Positions 1 to 10,090 of a stretch of 64,000 bases of DNA are shown piece by piece (the first letter of the stretch is position 1; each line of letters starts with the position of its first letter). The DNA lies in the NCBI GenBank assembly GCA_030068075.1, contig CM057835.1:23714930-23778929 (forward strand). The letters are read 5' to 3'. Below the pieces are notes generated by a model. That model searched no databases, was not told the DNA's origin, and worked only from the letters and a program-made list of their open reading frames with translations. The position numbers and the translations under genes were made by a program. This DNA comes from Paguma larvata (lineage: Eukaryota > Chordata > Mammalia > Carnivora > Viverridae).

Positions 1-377
1 GGACACTCTTCTAAGATCTGGGAGTTCTGCGGTGAACAAGACAGACAAGGCTGTGATTGGGAGGAAAGGATAGACAGGAAATAAGAGGAATATGAAGAAG
101 GCAACTTCAGAGTGTAAGTGACAACATGAAAAGAGAAATGAGAGAGTACAGTCCTGAGGAGGGTGATGAGGGAAGGCCGTCTGATTGGGTGCCATTTGAG
201 GTTAGGAAAATGAGAAGCAACAGCCCCAATCATCTGTAGCCAGGACTAGGGTGAGGTGAGTGAGGCAGTAGCCTTGGGTGCAAAACTCTGAGCACTAGAA
301 GCTCAGTAATCAAGATAAATAACATTGGTAAAAATAAAAATTCATGCTAAAAATCCACGAAGAATGAAGTGTCAAGG
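1..377. other. Unassigned flank with possible L2/MIR scrap
   Basis: The first 60 bases (cactcttctaag... gaacaagacagacaagg) resemble the widespread L2/MIR phrase around 'gaacaagacagacaa'. The rest shows no gene and no repeat that I can place. Confidence 0.25.
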
Positions 378-560
378 ATTTATTTATTTTTTATTTTTTG
401 AGAGAGAGTGTGCATGCGTGAGCAGGGAGGGGAGAGGGAGAGAGAGAATCTTAGGCAGGCTCCATGCACAGCGTGGGGCTCCATCTCATGACCATGAGCT
501 CATGACCTGCACCAAAATCAAGAGTCGGATGCTTAACCTACTGAGCCACCCAGGAGTCCC
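378..560 (-). mobile_element. Carnivore tRNA-Lys SINE (SINEC, felid type)
   Basis: The T-rich tail lies on the left (tttatttattttttattttttgag) and the tRNA-like head on the right (...ctactgagccacccaggagtccc), so the element is on the minus strand. The body keeps the internal purine tract (agcagggaggggagaggg) and the coding-like block agcatcatgacc in diverged form. The flanks tcaaggattt and tcaggaattt may be a decayed target-site duplication. Confidence 0.85.
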
Positions 561-799
561 AATATCAGGAATTTTAAGAAAGACAGGATCTGGCAGGTGG
601 TGTGCTGGGTCATATTAGAACCCGAGGCCAACAGAAAAATGTGTGTCCCTATTTATATGTTTTAACGTGTTTCTTTAATGGTTAACTTTGTCCAGAAATA
701 GGTGTTGAAAATATTACTTATGATAGTATTTGCTTCATTAAAGCCAATACGTAAAATGATAATACTTTCCGTTCTGAGGATCGTATTGTAAAGGATTAA

Positions 800-1390
800 C
801 TCAGCCGACTTGGGGTGTTCAAACCCTTCACATTCCAAAGAAAATTGGTTCTTGATCACCTCCTCGGAGGTAATCTGTGAGTCTTTGGAATCCTGCCCAG
901 GAGTGTCTTTGTATAGCTGGGTTTGGGGCCATACCAGAGAGTTCATACTATCCGTGTGGTTTGTGGTGAATGCCTGTTTTTATTCGCCTGGGGCCTGACC
1001 GTGATGTGTCAGTTTCACCTTGGGGGTGGAAGGTTTGGAGGCTAGGTAGTTAAGGTTAGTCAGTGGGGACTCCATGCCTAGGTGATGACCCCCAATAAAA
1101 ACCCTGATGGCTTGGGTGAACTTTTCTGCTTGGTGATACATTGTTCATGTTGTCACACATCCTTGCTGGGAGAAGTAAGTGCTGTCCCTGTGAGTCCACT
1201 GGTAACGACCACTGGAAGCTTGTGCCTGCTCTCTCCTGGACACCACCCTATGCACCTTTTTCCTTTGCTGATTTTTCGTTTGTATCTTTTCATTGTAATA
1301 AACCCAAACCATGGACATAACAACTTTGCCGAGTCCTGAGTCCTCCCAAGGAATCACCAAACCTGAAGGTGGTCTTGGGGGATCCCTAAT
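800..1390 (+). mobile_element. Old ERVL-type LTR (MER21/MER77-like)
   Basis: The segment from about 1050 to 1390 has the structure of a mammalian ERVL-class LTR. It contains 'gatgacccccaataaaaacc', a 'gttgtcacacatc' block, a late AATAAA at 1297-1302 and the typical U5 end 'gaacctgaaggtggtcttggggga'. A second AATAAA lies at 1094-1099. The left boundary is uncertain and is set where similarity to this layout seems to fade. No internal retroviral gene is present. The family name comes from pattern memory only. Confidence 0.5.
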
Positions 1391-1520
1391 CCAAGTGTAA
1401 ATTAAGTATTCAAATTTAAAATAATGTTGTGAGTTTTAATACGCTTATTTTGTGATTTTTGATCTTTTCCCGCTCTCTCAATGTCCTGGGGAAGAATATC
1501 GCCTTTAAAAAATCCATGAA

Positions 1521-1734
1521 GGGGCACGTGGGTGGCTCAGTTGGTTAAGCGTCCAACTTAGCGTCCAGCTCAGGTCATGATCTCGTGGTTTGGGAGTTTG
1601 AGACCCTCATTGAGACTGGAGCCTACTTCAGATTCTGTGTCTCCCTCTCTCCCTGCCCCTCCCCTGCTCATGCTCTGCCTCTCTCTCACTTTCAAAAATA
1701 AATAAACACTCAAAAAATGTTTTTCTTCATTTAT
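1521..1734 (+). mobile_element. Carnivore SINE (SINEC) with target duplication
   Basis: Head ggggcacgtgggtggctcag, complete body and tail (aaaaataaataaacactcaaaaaa) are all visible. Direct flanking repeats tttaaaaaatccatgaa (1504-1520) and ttttaaaaatctatgaa (1735-1751) differ at two positions and mark a LINE-1-mediated insertion of moderate age. Confidence 0.9.
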
Positions 1735-1865
1735 TTTTAAAAATCTATGAAAGCATGTATATAGGGACACACATTTTTGTTTTTCCCTCAAGCAATTCTA
1801 TGCTCAGCAAGGCACTTCTTAATATTTTATTTAATCCTGTCTCTATTTAATATTTTGAAATTTTT

Positions 1866-1972
1866 GGGGTGCTTGGCTGGCTCAGTCAGTGGAGGGTGCA
1901 ACTCTTGAACTCGAGGTCATGAGTTTGAACCCCACATTAGGGGTAGAGATTACTTAAATATATATCTGAAAA
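1866..1972 (+). mobile_element. Short old-type carnivore SINE
   Basis: Head ggggtgcttggctggctcag is followed by the short-form body (tgaaccccacattaggggtagagattacttaaatat) without the CT-rich half of the felid type. Flanks attttgaaattt and atttcaaaattt could be a diverged duplication. Confidence 0.7.
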
Positions 1973-2269
1973 AATATTTCAAAATTTCATTCGTCATGGA
2001 CTTCGGCATTGCTTTTTTAACTGAATTAAAATATTGCCTCTGAGAAAATAACTGAAAAATATTTCTGAGATATTTGGTATACCCTTAAATTGGGGGCCTG
2101 AGGGGAATGCCTCACATGCCAACACATTCAAGTACCCTGAGCTAAGAACAAAGTCAGTGTTTTGGGAGCAGAAAGAAGGTTGGTGGCTGGAAGAACCTAG
2201 AAAGAAGAGCCAAAAGGGGGTAAGGAGGCCAACTGTATGGTGGTGAATAGCAACTAGACTTATTGCCAT

Positions 2270-2375
2270 GATAACTTTGTAATTTATGCAAATTTCACAT
2301 TATTCTGGTGTACAGTTGAAACCAATATGTTATGTGCCAATCTTATCCCAATAAAAATAATAAAGAAGGAAAAGA
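2270..2375 (+). mobile_element. Possible LINE-1 3' end relic
   Basis: The string ...gtacagttgaaaccaatatgttatgtgccaatcttatcccaataaaaataataaag matches the general form of older LINE-1 3' ends (accaatat...tcaat...atctcaataaaaa). It is short and diverged. Confidence 0.3.
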
Positions 2376-2996
2376 AGGTCCAGGTAAAGGCCTGAGATGC
2401 TCTCTTTTAAATAAGGTGAATTGGTTACAACATCTATTTTAGCTTTTGTCAAGTGAATTGTACTTTTTTGTGTTTCAAAAAAAGAAAGGAAAAACAGAAG
2501 GAAGGAGAGGGGTGGAAAGAGAGGAGGTCAAAAGCATGGATGAAAATGAAGAGACCAGGCTGGTGGCTTTTGCAGAGCCCAGCGGGAAATGGCCGGGGCC
2601 TGGTTCAGGGCGTGGCGGCAGGAGAGATGGAACGAGGTGGCAGATTTGGGGCATGCTTTGGAGACTGAGCTGTGAAGTCCTGCTGATGGACTAGAACTGA
2701 GAGCTGAGAGGAAGAGAAGACCCAAGGTGACTTTGGGGTTTTGTCTTGATGGTAGATGGGGAAGTCCTATATCCATATGGGTAAGATCGTGGGGAAGAAC
2801 ATGCATGACAGGTGAAAATCAAGATTTTTGTTGTGGCCAAGTTGGAGCTATCCTGAGACATACCTGTGGAAAAGTCAGGAAGGCAGCTGGATATTTGAGC
2901 TGAGCCCCCCAAACACATTTCATTTGTCTCCAAACATCGAGTCTCTTGCAGTGTGCCTCGAATATAGTGGATGTTTAATAAATAATGTTTACACTA
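2376..2996. other. Unassigned sequence
   Basis: Purine-rich stretch (about 2470-2560) and otherwise unremarkable DNA. Overlapping short reading frames on both strands show no protein-like features. Confidence 0.3.
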
Positions 2997-3002
2997 ATAT
3001 TT

Positions 3003-3454
3003 TGTCCCAGACTATGAGTCTAGAGTTCTCGCTTGCCAAGCAAGAGTGGGAATGGAGAACCGAACACAAGAGACACTAACGTCCGGGAAGAGACAAGAGA
3101 CTCAAACAGCGCTTTCGTCTCCATATTTATTGAGCACTCAAGATCTTACCCACGTGATGAACGTGAAGAAAACAAGATCTTACCCACGTGGTGAACATGA
3201 AGAAAATAATCAGAGAGTAATCGTTAACCTGTGTGTGTAAGAAGCGAAGGGTCTGGGGGGCAAGTGGAGTTTGTGATCAAGGTACATTAGCATCAGATGG
3301 AAAGTAATTTCCTGCAGGTGATATATTAAGTTACTTGTGATTCCATTACAATATCTTGCTAGCCAACCTCGGGCGCTTTCGCCCCGTGATGGCGGCTTTC
3401 TGCCCTAAGCTTTTTTTCTAACCCATTTATGTAAGTAGAACTTATTTCCCCACA
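3003..3454 (-). mobile_element. Solo endogenous retrovirus LTR, probably class II
   Basis: The 452-bp element starts TGTCCCAG and ends CCCCACA on the plus strand, so read on the minus strand it begins TGTGGGGAAA and ends GGGACA, the TG...CA rule for LTRs. It is flanked by a perfect 6-bp direct repeat ATATTT (2997-3002 and 3455-3460), the size made by betaretrovirus-like (class II) integrases. An AATAAA-type signal on the minus strand lies at 3131-3126 and may also serve as the TATA-like box (aataaatatgg). Downstream of it the minus strand reads TGAGTCTCTTGTCTC..., a typical R-U5. No gag, pol or env lies next to it, so it is a recombined solo LTR. The class is inferred from the duplication length and U5 style. 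Confidence 0.85.
3139..3206 (-). repeat. 34-bp tandem duplication inside LTR U3
   Basis: Copies at 3139-3172 and 3173-3206 differ at two positions. Each contains AGATCT followed by the E-box CACGTG. They sit in U3 just upstream of the minus-strand AATAAA signal, where retroviral LTRs often carry duplicated enhancers. Confidence 0.85.
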
Positions 3455-3460
3455 ATATTT

Positions 3461-4448
3461 TTAAAGGAGAATCAGAAATATATACATATATATACAAGAC
3501 TCAAAGTTAGAAAATGATCCAGGTTATCTGGTTATCCATTGCAATCAGGTTCTTTTTGGTAGATAACAGTAGTTGTCCAACCTTGAGGTGGTGGCCGCAG
3601 GTTATAAAGGCTGTTTCTGTTCAAATTCTGCCGCATGCGCAGACATTTGCTAAACAAACCTTCATCGGCAAAGTAGGTAGAGAAGTCCTACAGCTGGCCT
3701 TGTGAGCTTAATGAAATCCCAGAGCTCTGACCTTTTAACATCTCTGACCACCCCTGTAAGGCGGGGACACGGGAAGTTTGCCTGTGCCTGCATGCATTTC
3801 GACATTTCAGAGGGAGGATTTTATGCTTTCTAGTCAGCAGGATACAGTCAGAAATCCTCCTAAACTGTTGGGTGCACACAGGACCCAATTAGGATCCAGG
3901 CCTGGGTATCCTCCCTAATGAGTCGGGTTACTCAGGATACTTGTTGTGGCTTGTTTTCGCAATGATGAGGCGCGTCTCTGGTCAATCTCCAAATCGAAGT
4001 ACCTTTAATTTCGCCAAAGAGAGCCTACTCCTAACATCCATTCTTGTTGTTTAAGAAGTCACCAGCTTCACCAGTAAAAACTCATTTGGACTTCCATTAT
4101 GTTAACGAGCCAGGACTTGGTTACTGATTGAGCTGTGAAGAGCATAAAGACTTGTCTTTATGATATGGAATGTGTATGTATGTATATGTATGTATGGAAT
4201 GTGGCCTTTTCTAATGTGCCAGCTGGCCACCCTGGAATGTAAGTTTCTGACAGCAGGAATTTCCTGATAACAGAATAATACCGGGCTACCCCTAGAATTA
4301 AAGCTCAGACCGTGTATACTGAAGTATTTCCAAGTATATTATAGATATAGCCAATCTCTGGTATCAAATTGAGTAGAAACACGTCCATGTAGTGCCAGAA
4401 GGCTTCCTGGAGAAGGTGGGCCGTAGGGTAGCTCTAATGCGCAGGTTC
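3461..4448. other. Unassigned sequence with an NRF1-like site
   Basis: No gene recognised. CCGCATGCGCAGA at 3631-3643 resembles an NRF1 site. A TATG-type microsatellite lies at about 4170-4198. Confidence 0.3.
4170..4198. repeat. (TATG)n simple repeat
   Basis: Imperfect runs of gtatgtatgtatatgtatgt. Confidence 0.6.
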
Positions 4449-4605
4449 TTGACCTTGGCTCCGCTCCATAATTACCTGGGGAGTGTTTAAAAACACACCC
4501 CAGAAGAAGTAAATTGGAGCTCTTAGAGATGCAGGGGTCAGCCTTCGTGAAGCGATTCCCAGGTCATTTGGGTGTGTCCCCAAGACAGAGAATCACGGCC
4601 TTAAA
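4449..4605 (+). mobile_element. Possible MER5-type hAT DNA transposon relic
   Basis: Reads ...ggttcttgaccttgg...ataattacctggggag...cttagagatgcag...gcgattcccaggtcat...agagaatcac, which follows the order of the MER5A non-autonomous element (ends ggttctcaa...; middle cacctgggga; right half ccaggtgattctg). Strongly diverged. Confidence 0.4.
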
Positions 4606-4944
4606 GAATGAGTACGATTCGGAAACAGCATTTTCCAACCAGGCTTTATTAACTTACAAGCTTATGTAACAGAGGTCCCGAGACCCATCCTCTGACGGCT
4701 TCTGGCTCTGATTCCCCCTCGCCTTTCTCTCAGGACGTGAGAAAAGTCTTATCCGGAATCAGGTAGAAACTTGGGCCCCACGGCAAGACCTCTGTTTGAT
4801 GGTTCAGATTTGATTTATTAACGGGTGATATGGACTGAAGGAGCTGCTTTCTGAGCAAGGCAGGTGGGGAGAGATTGTGAGTGAAAATCTCTGCTATTCA
4901 GACAGGGTTCATGAGCCTCAATTTCCAGGTTCTTCCCAGAAATG

Positions 4945-5085
4945 ACAGGCCACTTGGCAGCCGACCAGCTGTATGGCTCCGGGCAGGTCCCGCCTCCTTT
5001 CTGGGTGTCTGTTTTCTCACTTGTAAAATGAGAAGGCTGGACATCGATCTCTTTGAGGTCTTTCCAGTTACGACTTCCAAAGGTC
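4945..5085 (+). mobile_element. MIR SINE relic
   Basis: The MIR core is recognisable as 'accagctgtatggctccgggcagg' followed by 'tctgttttctcacttgtaaaatgagaa', the counterpart of the MIR phrase 'tcatctgtaaaatggg'. Confidence 0.55.
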
Positions 5086-5151
5086 AGGGAATTGTGGAAT
5101 ACAGAAAAGGAGAGAAAAGGCAAAAATAAAACTGGCTGTTGGGAAACGTGT

Positions 5152-5165
5152 CCAGAAGAGGGCGC
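5152..5165 (+). promoter_or_regulatory. CTCF-like motif
   Basis: CCAGAAGAGGGCGC fits the CTCF core pattern CCASNAGRKGGCRS. Binding is not shown by sequence alone. It lies about 6.1 kb upstream of a second, same-strand match in the CpG island. Confidence 0.4.
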
Positions 5166-5859
5166 AAGATGCTGGGGATAAAACACCGTAGGCCCTGGCC
5201 ATTTTCTGCCAAGAGCCCCTGCCTCTGCTTCCCCGAGAGCAGGCCAGGCTGAGGGGCAGCGGTCAGAGGACTAGACAGATGCTCAGAGTCACTTCAGCGG
5301 GATGTGTGGACCGTGGCTTGCAGGCTTTTCATTTGCATTTTCTTTGATCCACGCGACCTCATTTTTCTCCTCTCTTCTCTCCATTCAAGCTCCAATAGAT
5401 AAGTCATTCCATTCTGTGGGGGTCATGACAGCTATTTATATAACAGCCCTTGGTCATGTGGACAGCGTCTATGAACAGAGATTTGGGGGGTTCCGGGAAA
5501 GTGTAAACTCCACCTTTTTCTCTCCCTCTTTCTTCTTCCCCCTAAGAAAAGAATCCAACTGGTTTTTGTTTTATTTTGTGTTCTTTTTTTTTTTTTTTTG
5601 CAGCAGTCAGTATGTCTAGTAGGAAGCAAAACACTTCATTCCATTTGGGATTAAAGTCAAACTTTCAGTGAAACCCCACTGAAGAGAACAAAGGATTTAC
5701 AGTCTTACCGATTGTAAAGGACTGATATCCAACCTTCCCAGGGAGCAAGCTTGGCACTGGGGCTTTTCTTCCCTTGATGTTACCAATACCTCATTTGTGA
5801 CAGATCTGAACCCTCTTTGGTGTCACGAGCCAAGGTGGACGGAGGGCACCGCCACCAGA
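5166..5859. other. Unassigned sequence
   Basis: No gene found. A run of 16 T (5584-5599) followed by gcag mimics a splice acceptor, but no open exon with a donor follows it. Confidence 0.3.
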
Positions 5860-6190
5860 ACACCACTCCTGCTGCCCAGTGGTGGTCCAGCCTTCCATCC
5901 CGTGGCAGAATCTACAGCAACCTTGACAGTGATAGTCCAGCCTCTGCTTGACTTACCCCAGTGACAGCAAACTCACTTCCCCATGAGAGCCCTGTTCCTC
6001 TCTTCAACGGTTTTTCTTATTAGAATGTTGAACTTAATCTTATGGTTGTCCTGTATCAACTTCTTCCCTGAGGCCTGAGGCTGGTCTCCACTACGCAGAA
6101 TCAGCCTACTCTCTTTCGCATGAGATATTTTTAAGTATTTGAAAGCAGTTCTGATGTCCCTATTTCTCTGGCTGGGGCACTTGGTCCTCA
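5860..6190 (+). mobile_element. Possible ancient L3/CR1-like LINE relic
   Basis: Phrases such as 'ccagtgacagcaaactcac', 'ttcttattagaatgttgaac' and 'agtatttgaaagcagttctgatgtccct' follow the order of a common ancient mammalian LINE 3' end (gtgacggggaactcac ... atatttgaagacagctatcatgtcc). The family is from memory and uncertain. Confidence 0.35.
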
Positions 6191-6519
6191 CTGTTCCTCC
6201 GTCCTTGGAGTCTTTTCTCTCCCCCTCCCCCCTTGCCATTATCTTCAGTGATCCCCACATGGTAGGGCTCCCACGCGCTTCACCGCCTGCCTCCACCCCA
6301 CCCAAGAGTGCAGAAATCCAGGTTGGGTTCTGTGTCAGGGTCTGCCCCATATGGGGGGGGGGGCGGTATCAGAAATCACTGCCTAATCTCTCATGGGCTG
6401 AGTGCTAACTTAGAACAGGTGCAAAATAAATCTGCATCACCCCCAGAAAGGCTCAGAAATGACCCTGAAGAAACTGCAAAGCTCAAAAGCATTCCACAAC
6501 ATCAAGGCTGTTAATGCCA

Positions 6520-6643
6520 TTTTATTATTATTATTGTTGTTGTTGTTATTTTTGTTAAGTAAGCTCTAAGCCCAACATGGGGCGTGAACTCACCACCCTG
6601 AGAGCGAGAGTCACATGCTCAACTGAGCCAGCCGAGGGCCCCG
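6520..6643 (-). mobile_element. Short carnivore SINE with ATT/TTG tail
   Basis: Right-hand head ...caactgagccagccgagggcccc and body aagtaagctctaagcccaacatgggg identify a short-form SINE on the minus strand. Its tail has evolved into (TTA)n and (TTG)n repeats at 6521-6550. Confidence 0.75.
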
Positions 6644-6969
6644 TGTTAATAACTTTAAATCCTAAATTCCTAATAAAGGCCTAATTTGGGAGTTTGTGCA
6701 AGAGGCAGCCCTTTGCTTGGTGGGCTTCAGACTTTCTTGCTTTCGGACTCTCTAAAGGGATTTTGAAAGACCATGTTATGTCTCCACACATTTTTAGTTT
6801 AATAACTAAAATTTTAAGAAGTTTAGTTGCAGAACGTGCAATTTTTGGCATGTTGTACCTACCGTCAGCTTAAAATAAAACAGCCATAGCACCCTTTTAA
6901 GTGAATTCCATGGGTTCTCACTGCCACAGCATTTTGATACCCTCCATTGCTCATTAAAAAGGACACACA

Positions 6970-7146
6970 GCGGCGTCTGGGTGGCTCAACTTGTTAAGCC
7001 TCTAACCTTGGCTCAGGTCATGACTTTATGGTTCATGAGTTCGAGCCCCACATGGGGCCACTGGATGTCAGCACAGAGCCTGCTTTAGATCCTCTGTCCC
7101 CTTCTCTCTGCCCCTCCTGTGCTCTCTCTCTCTTTCAAAAATGAAC
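6970..7146 (+). mobile_element. Carnivore SINE (SINEC), first of adjacent pair
   Basis: Head gcggcgtctgggtggctcaa, body and tail (tttcaaaaatgaacacac) are visible. It is more diverged than its right neighbour. The left flank aaaaggacacacag resembles aaaatgaacacacag at its right end. Confidence 0.85.
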
Positions 7147-7151
7147 ACACA

Positions 7152-7371
7152 GGGGCGCCTGGGTGGCTCAGTCGGTTGAGCGGCCGACTTCAGCTCAGGT
7201 CATGAATTCACGGTCTGTGAGTTCAAGCCCCGCATCGGGCTCTGTGCTGACGGCTCAGAGCCTGGAGCCTGCTTCAGATTCCATGTCTCCCTCTCTCTGC
7301 CCTTCCCCTGCTCACACTCTGTCTCTATGTCTCTCAAAAATAAATAAACGTTAAAAAAAAAATAAAAAAAA
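7152..7371 (+). mobile_element. Carnivore SINE (SINEC), young copy
   Basis: Near-consensus felid copy: ggggcgcctgggtggctcag head, cgggctctgtgctgacggct body, and aaataaataaacgttaaaaa tail. It starts 5 bases after the preceding SINE, so it inserted at that element's A-rich end. The flanks aacacaca / aacacaca are consistent with a duplication. Confidence 0.93.
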
Positions 7372-8289
7372 CACACAAACAAGTTCTTGAAACATCCATA
7401 TTTTTCTCAAACTTTAAATTCCATTCCACTTTCTCTACAGAATTTTAGTCCACATTTTTTATGCTAGAAAATCTTTTAACACCCACCCTGTATCACTTAC
7501 CTACACCCAAAATATGTATATAAATGAATACATTTTAAATATTTCCAGTGGTCTAGTATTAACATTATCCTGAGCTGAATTATCACAGTTGGCATTATTA
7601 TACAATTTCAAAAATCTATTCTGAATTTTCTTATAGGTGCTATATATTTGTTTACATAGATGGGAAAAGAGGTTTTATTAGAACACCGTCCACTGTCCCT
7701 CAGTTCTTTGAGTTCCTTCTAAGGTGATTCATAGTGATTCATCAGAAGATTATTTTCAATCATCTGTCGGCTGACAACTGGTTTGGTTCTCCTTCGATTT
7801 TGTTGATAGCAGAATTGGAATCCACCTGCCCCGCGCAAAATACGTGACTCCTTCAGTAGAATCACCTGCGTGATCGACACCAAAGTTTCCAACTGTTCTT
7901 TGGCTTGGCATCCTGGAGGCTCTTGCTTCCCAAGCAAAGGACCATCTTACTAGTCAGAAGGATCGAGAAATGCACCTTTCTTTTGAAAAGTGAGCGACGT
8001 GAGGAGGGAGATCTGATAGAGCCCCCTCTGACCGCAGGCCTGCTTTTGCAAATTGGTGCTTAGATTTGCCAGTGCATCCGGAGATTGAGGATCTGGGCAT
8101 TGACCCCCTAAAACAGGTTATGGAATAGAGCTCCTTGGAAAGTCTTGGCATGCACCCCAGGAAGAAGGCGGCTGCCTTGCACGTAGGAGCATTCGGGAAC
8201 CCAACCTGAAGGGGGAGGAGAGAAATCCCGGGACAAAGTTCTTACCAGTGAGCCAGTCATCACAGAACACTGTTTATATGTGATTTTAT
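7372..8289. other. Unassigned sequence
   Basis: No recognised gene or repeat. Minus-strand frames of 60-70 codons here have no protein-like features. Confidence 0.3.
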
Positions 8290-8545
8290 TAGTCATCTAC
8301 TGGTGCATAAAAAAATCACCCCAACGCTCAGTGGTTCCCAACAGTATACATTTATTATCTCACAGTTTCTTCGGGTCACAGACTTTATTAGCTCTGTTTT
8401 TTTTGACTGAGACACAGCTTTTCTGAATTCTCTGCCTGAGGGTGTCTCACGTGGCTACAATCCAAGTATCAGCTGGGGCTGTGGTCTTCAAGTCCAGTCT
8501 GGAGGCTCAACTCGCAAGGAATCCACTTCCAAGCATACCTATTGG
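8290..8545 (+). mobile_element. Ancient interspersed repeat, family unsure
   Basis: The order 'ctactggtgcataaaaaaatcaccccaacgctcagtgg ... atttattatctcacagtttcttcgggtca ... tatcagctggggctg' matches a widespread ancient mammalian repeat ('...aaccaccccaaaacttagtgg...'). I cannot name the family with confidence. Confidence 0.35.
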
Positions 8546-8754
8546 GAGAATTCAGTTTCTCCAGAACTGTGGACCCTACACCAGCTGGGATATTTATTAA
8601 ACACACAGACTCGTGGACTACATGTGGACCAATTGAATTAGCACCCCCTGGTCTCCCTTAATTCTGATATACGTTGACATTAAAGCAAACGCTTAGGCTC
8701 TAGAGATAGAGTGTAGTTGGAGGTCTGGCTCTCGGACCTAGAACGTTTCCCCCA

Positions 8755-8860
8755 CCAGCCACACTTTGCTCATCTGTGAAATAGATTTATTATTCACACT
8801 TCCTTTATAGGGTTGCGCTGAGGCTCAGACCAGATCACAGAAGAAAACACTCGGCAAGTT
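8755..8860 (+). mobile_element. MIR SINE relic
   Basis: Contains 'ttgctcatctgtgaaatagatttattat' and 'tatagggttgcgctgaggctcag', the order seen in the MIR 3' half. Confidence 0.45.
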
Positions 8861-9462
8861 TTTGGTACAAGGTAAGTTTTAAAATGTTTTTATTATTTCT
8901 CAGAGGAGGGAAAGACCATATCTGATAGATTAGAAATTCACAAAGCCCTGGCCAACAATAGGATTCTTAGGGAGGCGATCAGTTTGGTCAGCATGAGCAG
9001 AGCTTTCTAATCTGCCAGGTATGATTGAAGTTGGAAAGTTGGAACCAGGTTGGAGGTGGGGAGGAGGAAGGATGGAAACAACTGAGTTTCAGGTTAAGGC
9101 TAGGTCCTAGTGGTATTGCCGGTGTTGTCTATGGCAGGTGGAAAGGCGAGTCTTCTGTAAGGTTAGCATTCGATTTGAGAGTTAACAATGCCGTAACAGG
9201 CAAAATGGGGGGATGGGGATGAGAAGAAGAGGTTCGGAAAATGGGCCACAGTTTTATGGAAGAACCAGCAAGCAGAGTTAGCAAAGGTAGGGCTAAAGAG
9301 GCTGGGAAAACAAAAGGAGAAAAATGATGCATGGTAAGGAAGGAGATGGTTTAACAAGGCGGTTGACCTAGTCAGTCAATTACCACCCCGTGCTTCAGAG
9401 GGAGAAGGCAATGTGGGTAGGTTGGGGGTGGGTGGAATTACTTAGAAAGGAACTAAAGCAGC
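8861..9462. other. Unassigned sequence
   Basis: Purine-rich (about 9020-9360) with no recognised gene or repeat. Confidence 0.3.
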
Positions 9463-9580
9463 CATTTTTTAAAGTTTATTATTATTATTTTTTTACTTAA
9501 GTAATCTCTGCACCCAAAGTGGGGCTCAAACTCATGACCCAAAAGACCATGTTCTTCTGACTGAGCCAGCCCAGCGCCCC
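9463..9580 (-). mobile_element. Short carnivore SINE
   Basis: T-rich tail (aaagtttattattattattttttt), body 'taatctctgcacccaaagtggggctcaaactcatgaccc', and head '...ctgagccagcccagcgcccc' place it on the minus strand. Flanks aagcagcc (about 9456) and aagcagca (9583) are a probable short target duplication. Confidence 0.75.
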
Positions 9581-9586
9581 TCAAGC

Positions 9587-9722
9587 AGCAATTCTTAACC
9601 TTGGCTGTCATTAGAACTACCTGGGAGCTCTTAAATAATCCTTTTGCCTAGCCAGCACCCCCAGACAAATGAAATCAGAATTTCTAGGAGTGGGAGCCAG
9701 GCATTCGTTTTTGTGAAAGTGC
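9587..9722 (+). mobile_element. MER5A-like DNA transposon, left part
   Basis: Reads caattcttaaccttgg...agaactacctgggagctctt...ccccagacaaatgaaatcag...tctaggagtgggagccaggc, the order of MER5A from its left end to beyond the middle. It starts only a few bases after a SINE. Confidence 0.55.
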
Positions 9723-9987
9723 AGACAGGGTTGAGAGCAGGTGAGTTATGGAGGACTTCGTGTAAGTGGAGCCAGCTGGTAGCCTGTACCTCAAGAAGTT
9801 TAGCAGGAAAGGAGAACAGAGAGCGGGTTGCTGGTGGAGACGAGACCACTGATGAAGCATGGTGGTGGAGAAACCAACAGGGTCCCAAGCAGAGGTGAGG
9901 ACTGAGCCCAGCAAGGGAGATATCTTAGTTCGAGAGGGGGGAATCCTCTGGAGAGGGGGGAAAACAGCGTTGCCCCCCCACCCCCAG

Positions 9988-10090
9988 GCTTTCTGATTCA
10001 GTATGTCTGAGGCCTGACAATTTGTATTTCTAATAACTTCCCAGGTGATGCTGATAGCCCCGGGGGCCACACTTGGAGAACTACTAGAGA
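9988..10090 (+). mobile_element. MER5A-like DNA transposon, right part
   Basis: Reads ...tgattcagtatgtctgaggcctgacaatttgtatttctaataacttcccaggtgatgctgatag...ccacacttggagaactact, which is the right half of the MER5A consensus in the same orientation as the part at 9587. Confidence 0.55.

Noticed and set aside
5584..5605. T16 followed by GCAG, like a splice acceptor
   Set aside because: No branch-point context, open exon and donor follow; it is upstream of the promoter.
7163..7354. Open frame beginning MAQSVERPTSAQVM, also seen in other SINE copies
   Set aside because: It is the translation of the SINE head and body, not a gene.
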